8,882 nt of DNA from an uncultured Coriobacteriaceae bacterium (GCA_900544655.1 UQWE01000052.1:1-8882), one strand, 5' to 3'. Positions 1 through 5,245 are shown, counted from the stretch's first letter. A program made the numbers and translations. The notes: a model not told the origin generated them from the sequence alone.

Positions 1-638
1 AGGTCACGAGCCGTCCCACGAGGATTGGCGACAACCTCGTCCTCGACGTGGAGACCGGCGTGGGAGGCGCCGAGGTCCACGCGTATCGTGGCGTCTCGGC
101 TCCCAAGCCCGGCTATCAGGCGGCGAACATCTCGTGCGCCGTCGCGCTGGCCGAGCACTACCTCGGTCGCGCGCTCGACGAAGAGAGCCTCCTTCGCTCC
201 GTGGCCGCCTGCCCCACGCCGGGCCGCTTCGACCTTGTCTCGACCGAGCCGCCCGTGCTCATCGATGCCTGCCACAACCCGCAGAGCGTCCAGACGTTCC
301 TTGCCGCTGTGCGTGGCGTTGACCTGGACGTCGCGAGCAGGCCGGCGCTTTTGTGCGCGGTCCTTGCCGATAAGGACGTCGAGGGTATCGTGAGCCTTCT
401 CGCCCCGGAGTTCCCCGAGGTCTACGTCACGCGCACCCAGTCTGACCGTGCCCTCGGACCCGCCGAACTCGCCGGGATGTTCGAGCGTGCCGGGAAGGCG
501 CCCAAGGCCGTGTTCGAGAGTGTCGAGGAGGCGCTGAGCGCGCTCGAGGGCGTGCCGCTCGTGGCTTGCGGCTCCATCACGACGGCGGGCGAGGTCGCGG
601 GTGTCCTCAGGCCCGGAGTGCAAGGCGGGGAGGCTTAG
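1..638 (+). CDS. folC: Folylpolyglutamate synthase / dihydrofolate synthase, C-terminal part (5' end outside window)
   Basis: The reading frame is open from the first full codon (position 3) to TAG at 636-638, giving about 211 residues of a protein whose start lies upstream. FolC adds glutamates to folates in the cytoplasm, often also making dihydrofolate from dihydropteroate, using ATP. Visible family signatures are a helix like the 'HQ..NA' segment (GYQAANISCAVALAEHYL), PGRF at 219-230, the start of the C-terminal domain with IDACHNPQS at 261-287 (the family usually has DGAHNP), and LADKD at 363-377. These are the Mur-ligase-like C-terminal domain; the ATP-binding P-loop domain would lie before the window. 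The apparent GTG at 48 is internal, not the true start, because family-like sequence extends upstream of it. The family is secure. Whether the enzyme also has dihydrofolate synthase activity cannot be told from this part. Confidence 0.9.
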   Translation, partial: VTSRPTRIGDNLVLDVETGVGGAEVHAYRGVSAPKPGYQAANISCAVALAEHYLGRALDEESLLRSVAACPTPGRFDLVSTEPPVLIDACHNPQSVQTFLAAVRGVDLDVASRPALLCAVLADKDVEGIVSLLAPEFPEVYVTRTQSDRALGPAELAGMFERAGKAPKAVFESVEEALSALEGVPLVACGSITTAGEVAGVLRPGVQGGEA

Positions 639-775
639 TCGCGCTGGTGCCTCGCTCCTGAGCGCGGAAGCCTGGCGGCGCCGGGTGCGGAAGCCTGGTC
701 GCGCCTGAACACTGAGGCCGGGCAGTGCCGGAGCGTGGAAGCCTGGCAGCGCCGGTCCCTCGCGCCTGAATTTGT
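631..775. repeat. Degenerate GGAAGCCTGG-type short repeats downstream of folC
   Basis: Three 17-base copies of GGAAGCCTGGYNGCGCC lie at 666-682, 689-705 and 737-753. A weaker copy is at about 714-731 (GGCCGGGCAGTGCCGG) and another at 631-647, which covers the folC stop codon (AGGCTTAGTCGCGCTGG). The phrase TCGCGCCTGAA also appears at about 699-709 and 760-770. Spacing is irregular (23 and 48 bases between the three best copies). There is no open frame of note in this stretch and no U-tract terminator. It looks like decayed tandem duplication of the end of folC and its 3' flank; any function is unknown. Confidence 0.6.
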
Positions 776-803
776 GCCTGACGCGGAGACGTCCCCGGCC
801 GCC

Positions 804-831
804 TTGCCCGTCGCCCGATGGCTGGTACAAT
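804..831 (+). promoter_or_regulatory. Sigma-70-type promoter, extended -10, for the zinc ribbon gene
   Basis: TTGCCC (804-809) and TACAAT (826-831) are separated by 16 bases, and TG precedes the -10 by one base (823-824), an extended -10 element. The -10 matches five of six consensus positions. Transcription would start near 838, giving a leader of about 70 bases before the ATG at 907. Confidence 0.6.
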
Positions 832-891
832 CTCGTTCGTTGTGTCTTAAGTTGAGGATTACCGTTGCTCGCGGTGAACGTCTCGTATGAC

Positions 892-898
892 AAAGGAG
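892..898 (+). promoter_or_regulatory. Ribosome binding site that fixes the start at 907
   Basis: AAAGGAG ends eight bases before ATG 907. The alternative in-frame TTG at 865 lacks such a site at proper distance and would add 14 residues with no family support, so the ATG is preferred. Confidence 0.75.
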
Positions 899-906
899 CT
901 CGTCAC

Positions 907-1338
907 ATGTCCGACCTCATCGACCAGATTCTCACCCCCGAGGTGCGCATGGTGCTCTACCTCATGCTCGCCTGCGTCGTCATGCTCTACGTGCTCTCGA
1001 TCGTCTACGTCATCCGCGACGCCCAGCGCCGCGGCGCAGAGCCCTGGTGGCTCTGGGCGATCATCTCCGTGATCCCCATCGTGGGCCTTCTCGCCTACGT
1101 CATCCTCCGTCCCAGCTCCTACCTGGTTGACCGCGAGGAACAGGACCTCGACATCGCGCTTCGCGAGCACCAGCTCTCGCACTACGGCATCTGCCCCAAG
1201 TGCGGCACGCCCATCGACAAGGACTTCATCGTGTGCCCCAACTGCAACACGCAGGTCCGCAATGTCTGCCCGACGTGCCACCGCCCGCTCAACGCGGACT
1301 GGAAGGTCTGTCCCTACTGCCGCACGCGCATTCAGTAA
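907..1338 (+). CDS. Membrane-anchored protein with two C-terminal zinc ribbons (143 aa)
   Basis: The protein has an amphipathic start, a first membrane helix at about residues 15-36, a short charged loop (RDAQRRGAE), and a second helix at about 47-67 beginning PWWLWAIISVIPIVG. That Trp-rich 'PLDc_N-like' hairpin is common in small bacterial membrane proteins. A linker of about 25 residues follows, then two CPxC pairs per ribbon: C96/C99 with C110/C113, and C121/C124 with C135/C138. This is the double zinc ribbon (DZR) pattern. No enzyme motif is seen, so a scaffold, adaptor or membrane-sensing role is only a guess. The ribbons are probably cytoplasmic, since both helices are accounted for and basic residues sit between them, but topology is unresolved. 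The gene stands alone between its own promoter (804-831) and terminator (1367-1393). Confidence 0.85.
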   Translation: MSDLIDQILTPEVRMVLYLMLACVVMLYVLSIVYVIRDAQRRGAEPWWLWAIISVIPIVGLLAYVILRPSSYLVDREEQDLDIALREHQLSHYGICPKCGTPIDKDFIVCPNCNTQVRNVCPTCHRPLNADWKVCPYCRTRIQ

Positions 1339-1366
1339 CGCGCCTGCCCCATATGCAGCCCACGAG

Positions 1367-1393
1367 GCCCCGTCTTCGCGACGGGGCTTTTTT
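1367..1393 (+). terminator. Intrinsic terminator of the zinc ribbon gene
   Basis: A perfect 8-bp stem, GCCCCGTC (1367-1374) with GACGGGGC (1380-1387), carries the loop TTCGC and is followed at once by six T (1388-1393). It lies 28 bases after the stop codon. Confidence 0.93.
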
Positions 1394-1411
1394 CGTGCCT
1401 CGTGGCGCTCG

Positions 1412-1447
1412 GGCGCGGGGTCAGCCGCCGGCGACTGACCCCGCGCC
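1412..1447. repeat. 13-bp GC-rich inverted repeat (REP-like hairpin)
   Basis: GGCGCGGGGTCAG (1412-1424) is perfectly complementary to CTGACCCCGCGCC (1435-1447). The 10-base loop contains the palindrome CGCCGGCG. No T-tract follows on either strand, so a second terminator is less likely than a REP-like or structural element. It lies 18 bases beyond the terminator. Its GGGGTCA core recalls the palindrome at 4680-4722. Confidence 0.65.
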
Positions 1448-1502
1448 AAGGTGTGCCCGCTGCCGGGGTTTGCGCATTGTTTGGGGGCCTTTTGGGAGGC
1501 AC

Positions 1503-1657
1503 GTACAACGTATTTGAGATTCTGCGGCTCGTTTTTGGCCATTTGGACCCCAAAACACATATGATAGGAAAAAGCTAGCAAATAAAACCCCAGGTGGCCA
1601 AATCCTGCCTTGCGCTAGAAGTCGGTTTTCGGCCGCAGAATCTCAAATTCGTTGCAC
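1503..1657. repeat. 155-bp element with 26-bp imperfect terminal inverted repeats (MITE-like)
   Basis: Arm 1503-1528 pairs with arm 1632-1657 at 24 of 26 positions, including 17 perfect pairs (ATTTGAGATTCTGCGGC at 1512-1528). Nested inside is a second inverted pair, TTTGGCCA (1534-1541) with TGGCCAAA (1595-1602). Inside that is a 9-base mirror repeat, ACCCCAAAA (1547-1555) and AAAACCCCA (1584-1592). The core is clearly AT-richer than its surroundings. I see no transposase and no clear target-site duplication. Beyond the arms the flanks keep loose similarity in inverted orientation, so the true arms may be longer. It may be a non-autonomous mobile or dispersed repeat, or a cruciform-forming regulatory element. 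The geometry is certain, the class is not. Confidence 0.6.
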
Positions 1658-1864
1658 ACCTTGCCGCCAAAACGTTGATATCGCCGCAATGTATCGTTTC
1701 CAAAGCGCGACAAGCCGCGCCTTTCGTCCGCCACGGCTGCAGTTACGGGCGCTTTGTGGTAAACCTAGAGAGCTGTAAATGCGCGCGTCTGCCGCGCCGT
1801 CGTTCGAAAGGCTCCAACTGATGCAGCTTTCGCTCGCACAGGGAACACGAACTCAGACTATCTA
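1658..1864 (+). other. Gene-free stretch upstream of thrS, no convincing gene
   Basis: An open frame from 1594 to 1821 crosses the inverted-repeat element, has no ribosome binding site and shows no recognisable protein, so I do not call it. The thrS promoter presumably lies here. The best candidates are weak: TTGTGG (1754-1759) with TAAATG (1776-1781) at 16 bases, or an -10-like TGTAAA at 1774. Nothing else definite is visible. Confidence 0.35.
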
Positions 1865-1949
1865 GGCGTCTGTCCCTTTCAGGGCCGCGAGGTCATGTGA
1901 CAGGCGCCCTATAACCGCCCCACCGCCGTCATGGCGCATGGGCGTTTTT
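1865..1949 (+). promoter_or_regulatory. thrS leader: hairpin followed by a terminator-like hairpin (possible attenuator)
   Basis: A 10-bp stem with one G-T wobble forms between GGCGTCTGTC (1865-1874) and GACAGGCGCC (1899-1908). Seven bases later, CGCCC (1916-1920) pairs with GGGCG (1940-1944) around an inner stem CGCC/GGCG (1924-1927 with 1933-1936), and five T follow immediately (1945-1949). This terminator-like hairpin ends 35 bases before the thrS ATG. Leader terminators before aminoacyl-tRNA synthetase genes often serve attenuation. I could not find the T-box sequence (TGGNACCGCG) or a specifier loop, so the mechanism is open. The second stem is short and interrupted, so it could also simply end upstream transcription. 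Confidence 0.45.
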
Positions 1950-1984
1950 CTTAACTGTTTGCACATACTCGAGAGAGGTTTTCC

Positions 1985-3748
1985 ATGAAGGTTCTGTACA
2001 ACGACGGCCACGTCGACGAGTGCCCCGCGGAGGAAGAGCTCCACGTCATCCGCCACTCCGCCGCCCACATCATGGCCCAGGCTATCAAGCGTCTCTATCC
2101 CGAGGCTGACTTCGCCTACGGTCCCGCCACGGACAACGGCTTCTACTACGACGTCGACCTCGGCGACAAGAAGATCAGCGAGGAGGACTTCCCCGCGATC
2201 GAGGCCGAGATGAAGAAGATCTGCAAGGAGAATCTCAAGTTCACCGTCTTCGAGAAGTCCCGCGAGGAGGCCGTCGCCCTCATGGAGGAGCGCGGCGAGA
2301 AGTACAAGGTCGAGCACATCGGCGACCTCGCTGATGACGCTCGCATCACCTTCTACCAGCAGGGCGAGTACATCGATATGTGCGTCGGCCCGCACCTCTG
2401 CTACACGAAGGCCCTCAAGGCCTTCAAGCTCACCGGCACCTCCGGCGCCTACTGGAAGGGCGACAAGAATAACAAGATGCTTACGCGCATCAACGGCGTC
2501 GCCTTCGCCACCAAGGAGGAGCTCGAGGAGCACCTGCACATGATCGAGGAGGCCAAGAAGCGCGACCACCGCAAGATCGGCCGCGAGATGGACCTCTTCA
2601 TGATGCGCGACGAGGCCCCCGGCTTCCCGTTCTTCCTGCCCAACGGCATGATCCTCAAGAACACGCTCCTCGACTACTGGCGCGAGATTCACCACAAGGC
2701 CGGCTACGTCGAGATCTCCACGCCGCTCATCATGAACAAGCAGCTCTGGAAGACCTCTGGCCACTGGGACCACTACAAGGACAACATGTACTCCACCGTC
2801 ATCGATGACGAGGAGTACTGCATCAAGCCGATGAACTGCCCGGGTGGCGTCCTCGTCTATGCCTCCAAGCCGCACTCCTACCGCGAGCTGCCCATCCGCG
2901 CCGGCGAGATCGGCCTCGTGCACCGTCACGAGCTGCGCGGCGCCCTCCACGGTCTGTTCCGCGTTCGCTGCTTCAACCAGGACGACGCCCACCTGTTCGT
3001 CCGTCCGGACCAGCTCACGGACGAGATCGTCGGTGTCGTGAACCTCATCGATTCCGTGTACCAGAAGTTCGGCTTCAAGTACCACGTCGAGCTCTCCACC
3101 CGTCCGGATGACTCCATGGGCTCTGACGAGGACTGGGAGCGCGCGGAGGAGGGCCTCAAGACCGCCCTCAGCGAGCTTGGCATGGACTACGAGGTCAACG
3201 AGGGCGACGGCGCCTTCTACGGCCCGAAGATCGACTTCCACCTCGAGGACTCCCTGGGCCGTACCTGGCAGTGCGGTACCGTCCAGCTCGACTTCCAGAT
3301 GCCGATCAACTTCAACCTCGAGTACACCGATGCCGACGGCACCAAGAAGCGCCCGATCATGCTTCACCGCGTCTGCTTCGGCTCCGTCGAGCGCTTCATC
3401 GGCATCCTGATCGAGCACTACGCCGGCAAGTTCCCGACGTGGCTCGCGCCCGTCCAGGTCGACGTCCTTCCCGTCTCCGAGAAGAGCCGCGACTATGCCC
3501 ACCAGGTCGCCGACAAGCTCGACGCCGCCGGCATCCGCGTTAAGGTCGACGACCGCGACGAGAAGATCGGCTACAAGATCCGCGAGGCCCGCAGCATTGA
3601 CCGCGTGCCCTACATGCTGATCCTGGGCGAGAAGGAGGTCGAGGCCGGCAACATCTCCGTCCGTGACCGCTCCGGCGAGACCGTCCAGCGCTCCGTCGAC
3701 GAGTTCATCGCCGATATCACGGCCGAGATCTCCGAGCGTCGCAGCTAG
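1985..3748 (+). CDS. thrS: Threonyl-tRNA synthetase lacking the N-terminal TGS domain (587 aa)
   Basis: This enzyme charges tRNA-Thr with threonine using ATP in the cytoplasm. Domains in order are a short leader, the N2 editing domain (H24/H28 in HSAAH and C133/H137 in CVGPH match the known HxxxH and CxxxH editing motifs), the class II catalytic core from about residue 210, and the anticodon-binding domain from about 488. The zinc ligands are present as C285 (MNCPG), H336 (DDAHLF) and H461 (LHRVC). Motif 2 is near RHELRGALHGLFRVR and motif 3 is HRVCFGSVERFIGILIEHY. The E. coli enzyme is about 640 residues and begins with a TGS domain of about 60 residues, which is missing here. Forms without TGS exist in other bacteria. 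The start ATG has AGAGAGG (1972-1978) six bases upstream. Strong codon bias fits high expression. Regulation may involve the leader at 1865-1949. Confidence 0.97.
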   Translation: MKVLYNDGHVDECPAEEELHVIRHSAAHIMAQAIKRLYPEADFAYGPATDNGFYYDVDLGDKKISEEDFPAIEAEMKKICKENLKFTVFEKSREEAVALMEERGEKYKVEHIGDLADDARITFYQQGEYIDMCVGPHLCYTKALKAFKLTGTSGAYWKGDKNNKMLTRINGVAFATKEELEEHLHMIEEAKKRDHRKIGREMDLFMMRDEAPGFPFFLPNGMILKNTLLDYWREIHHKAGYVEISTPLIMNKQLWKTSGHWDHYKDNMYSTVIDDEEYCIKPMNCPGGVLVYASKPHSYRELPIRAGEIGLVHRHELRGALHGLFRVRCFNQDDAHLFVRPDQLTDEIVGVVNLIDSVYQKFGFKYHVELSTRPDDSMGSDEDWERAEEGLKTALSELGMDYEVNEGDGAFYGPKIDFHLEDSLGRTWQCGTVQLDFQMPINFNLEYTDADGTKKRPIMLHRVCFGSVERFIGILIEHYAGKFPTWLAPVQVDVLPVSEKSRDYAHQVADKLDAAGIRVKVDDRDEKIGYKIREARSIDRVPYMLILGEKEVEAGNISVRDRSGETVQRSVDEFIADITAEISERRS

Positions 3749-3760
3749 TCTGGGCGTCCG

Positions 3761-4129
3761 TTGACTGTCTCGAACGACAACAACATGGGACCTCTCCTGC
3801 CTGCTGGCGGGGGAGGTCCCTCGCTTACCGCGCTTGCTGCCCTGCGGCGCGAGACGGACGCCGCCGCCTGGCGACGCGTCTCCGACGTGGCCCAGACGTG
3901 CGCGAAGTACCTATCCTGCCATCCGGCCGTGCTCGCCGTGCGCTACCCGGGCCTTACGACCGACGCGAGCTACCGTGAGGCCTCCTGCACCCTGGAGGGC
4001 GGCTTTGGCCCCCTCGTTGACGTATGCCTGGCGCGCGACGGGGCCTGGCAGCGCTATGACGCGCGAGAGGCGTGCGGCGACGCCCGCGAGGAAGTTCTGC
4101 GTCTCGAGCGCGCGCTTGGGACGCTGTGA
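3761..4129 (+). CDS. Small ORF resembling a fragment of Cys/Met-metabolism PLP-dependent enzymes
   Basis: The product is 122 residues if it starts at TTG 3761, or 114 from ATG 3785. Neither start has a good ribosome binding site. The middle (YLSCHPAVLAVRYPGL, then LEGGFGPLVDVCLA) closely follows the pattern of O-acetylhomoserine sulfhydrylase and cystathionine synthase/lyase enzymes just after the PLP domain (AxxLxxHPxVxxVxYPGL ... GFGxxVxFxL). The PLP-binding lysine region and the final domain (SLGGxESL...HP) are absent, and a stop follows after about 30 unrelated residues. It cannot be a complete PLP enzyme. GC-ending codons persist through the frame, so it is either a retained small protein or a recent remnant. 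It begins 12 bases after thrS in the same reading frame, so cotranscription or rare readthrough is possible. Confidence 0.5.
   Translation: MTVSNDNNMGPLLPAGGGGPSLTALAALRRETDAAAWRRVSDVAQTCAKYLSCHPAVLAVRYPGLTTDASYREASCTLEGGFGPLVDVCLARDGAWQRYDAREACGDAREEVLRLERALGTL
3787..3820 (+). terminator. Strong hairpin after thrS, terminator-like but without a T-tract
   Basis: A 15-bp stem (3787-3801 with 3806-3820; GGGACCTCTCC against GGGGAGGTCCC, two G-T wobbles, loop TGCT) lies 38 bases after the thrS stop. It is followed by TCGCTTA, not by T residues. By position and strength it looks like the thrS terminator, but it overlaps the first codons of the small ORF. It may be an inefficient or decayed terminator, or an RNA 3'-end stabiliser. 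Confidence 0.5.
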
Positions 4130-4140
4130 CGGCGGGGGGT

Positions 4141-4169
4141 TTGACAGCTCCCTATTTGCGGTATATCAA
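4141..4169 (+). promoter_or_regulatory. Promoter of the four-helix membrane protein gene
   Basis: A perfect -35 TTGACA (4141-4146) is followed after 17 bases by TATCAA (4164-4169), or after 15 bases by TATATC (4162-4167). The local sequence is AT-rich. The start codon is about 50 bases downstream. The -35 is convincing, the exact -10 is ambiguous. Confidence 0.6.
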
Positions 4170-4220
4170 ATCAAGATAGTCAGATTCGTCTGTGTGTTCT
4201 GCCGTGGTGAGGATGCCATC

Positions 4221-4673
4221 ATGAACAGGCTAAGAGACGTAGCTATTCCGCTGGCTCTTGCGACGCTTATGGTGGGTGTCTGGTTGAGGCTGCCGTCGTT
4301 GTCAGGACCAATCTGGGGCGCCGCGCTTGTGGAAGCGTATTCTCTTGTCAGCGGCATCCCCAACACCATCATGGGAATCGATGGGGTGACCCTGGCTGCG
4401 GTTATCCTGTCTCGTCCGCTTATGTGGCTTTTCCTTGGCTATGCGGTGGCGGCGTCCGTCGGTTGCGGCCGCCGCGCTATTCTCGTCTCGCTCTTCGTTC
4501 TGGCTGGCCTGTCCATTGTCTGCGTCGTCGCACGCCAGACTGCCGGTTCCTTCCTCTTGGGGTTCACCGATGTCTCCTTGACGGGTGGGCCTGCACTCAC
4601 CTTACTTGGAGGAATCGTCTTCGTCCTACCAGGACTCACCTGCATTGTTGCCCACTTCATCTTCGAACGGTGA
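4221..4673 (+). CDS. Unrecognised integral membrane protein, about four helices (150 aa)
   Basis: I do not recognise a family. Starting at ATG 4221, preceded by GTGAGGA (4207-4213) at seven bases, the protein has a short basic N-terminus (MNRLRD) and hydrophobic segments at about residues 7-24, 56-80, 84-106 and 123-147. A polar loop runs from 25 to 55 (PSLSGPIWGAALVEAYSLVSGIPNT), and a basic turn (GCGRR) precedes helix three. A longer frame runs upstream to 3834, but it crosses the promoter and the previous ORF in another phase, so the ATG is chosen. Codon use is looser than in thrS and adhE (more TTG, CTT, AGG, GGT), which suggests low expression or separate origin. The gene has its own promoter. 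The stop codon lies inside the palindromic repeat at 4668-4734, which may form its mRNA 3' end. Confidence 0.7.
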   Translation: MNRLRDVAIPLALATLMVGVWLRLPSLSGPIWGAALVEAYSLVSGIPNTIMGIDGVTLAAVILSRPLMWLFLGYAVAASVGCGRRAILVSLFVLAGLSIVCVVARQTAGSFLLGFTDVSLTGGPALTLLGGIVFVLPGLTCIVAHFIFER

Positions 4674-4734
4674 CAAAACGACCCCGTCCCCAGCTGTCAC
4701 GGTGACACTTGGGGACGGGGTCAAACTGTCACCG
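4668..4734. repeat. Nested palindromic repeat (REP/MITE-like) over the membrane gene stop codon
   Basis: Outer arms CGGTGACA (4668-4675) and TGTCACCG (4727-4734) enclose a perfect 13-bp pair, GACCCCGTCCCCA (4680-4692) and TGGGGACGGGGTC (4710-4722). These enclose TGTCAC (4695-4700) and GTGACA (4702-4707). Each side between outer and middle arms carries AAAC. Three nested dyads in 67 bases, with the TGTCAC/GTGACA word used at both edge and centre, point to a designed repeat unit and not to chance. No T-tract follows, so it is not a classical terminator. Similar GACCCCGTCCCCA palindromes are, to my recollection, dispersed in Coriobacteriia genomes, but I cannot verify that here. Confidence 0.75.
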
Positions 4735-5233
4735 CCGTCTGCCGCTCGCGGATGGGCAGATGCTCTCCACAGGGGCGGGCGGTCGAAAATGACCCGCGAG
4801 TGGTATCCCTCCATACCGCTCGGCAGGTTTATGGCTAGCGACTGGTTTTAACCTGTGGCTTCCGTCTGTATGCAATTTCGCTTTTTGCCGCGTGGCGCCT
4901 ATACAGCGCTAAATTGCCGCCATGATTCACGTCGTATGCAATACATAACAATCATTATGCATTCCATACCTGCGTTGCCCATAAAACCATGGTCAACCAC
5001 CTTGTGCGAGCTATCGTGCAAATGACCATAGGCTGCTGCTCAACCGCAGGCAGACGGCCAACCGCTCACCCAACTGGGCATAGAGTCAGGCAATTCTCAA
5101 GTATCATAGAGACCGTTCGGAGCCTTTCGCTTTTATGCATGACCAAAGGCCACTGGTCATTTGCGCCACAGCCTGGGCGCCATCGTGGCCAACCGTTAAC
5201 CTGGGCGGGCTTGCGCCCGTCCGCAAATCGATC
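4735..5233 (+). promoter_or_regulatory. Long gene-free leader region of adhE with several RNA-type hairpins
   Basis: No credible ORF occupies this stretch. Hairpins visible are: 4797-4822 (10-bp stem with one wobble, loop CCCTCC); 4989-5029 (ATGGTCA with TGACCAT, enclosing an 8-bp stem 5002-5009/5014-5021 with two wobbles and loop GCTA); 5139-5160 (ATGACCA/TGGTCAT); and 5203-5222 (8-bp stem, one wobble, loop TTGC), ending 12 bases before the ribosome binding site. CCACAGG (4767-4773) can also pair with CCTGTGG (4852-4858). GTATGCAAT occurs twice (4868-4876, 4934-4942) in the AT-rich part, and GGCCAACCG twice (5056-5064, 5187-5195). Candidate promoters are weak: TTGCCG (4914-4919) with TGCAAT (4937-4942) at 17 bases, and a -10-like TATCAT at 5102-5107. 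I saw no clear Rex operator. Confidence 0.4.
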
Positions 5234-5240
5234 TGGAGGT
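5234..5240 (+). promoter_or_regulatory. Ribosome binding site that fixes the adhE start at 5246
   Basis: TGGAGGT ends five bases before ATG 5246. The open frame extends upstream to ATG 5135, but the added 37 residues have no family resemblance and that ATG has no ribosome binding site. Confidence 0.85.
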
Positions 5241-5245
5241 ACCAC

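Noticed and set aside
631..775. CRISPR array
   Set aside because: Repeats are 17 bases, degenerate and irregularly spaced, and no cas gene is nearby.
1594..1821. 75-residue open frame upstream of thrS
   Set aside because: It begins inside the inverted-repeat element, has no ribosome binding site, and its only notable phrase (PQNLKFV) is mirrored on the other strand because of the inverted repeat.
1865..1984. T-box riboswitch before thrS
   Set aside because: No TGGNACCGCG motif, no recognisable stem I or specifier loop; GGGCCGCGAGG at about 1882-1892 is only a faint resemblance.
1862..3502. Long open frame (546 codons) on the minus strand opposite thrS
   Set aside because: It is a shadow of a GC-rich, codon-biased gene: low-complexity Asp/Val/Leu/Glu-rich translation, no family resemblance, and full overlap with a certain thrS.
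3834..4220. N-terminal extension of the membrane protein back to 3834
   Set aside because: This part is an Arg/Ala-rich out-of-phase reading of the PLP-like ORF and crosses the promoter at 4141-4169. ATG 4221 has a good ribosome binding site.
5002..5021. Rex (redox repressor) operator upstream of adhE
   Set aside because: The dyad has TTG and CAA ends but lacks the TTGTGAA..TTCACAA core and has the wrong spacing. It fits an RNA hairpin better.
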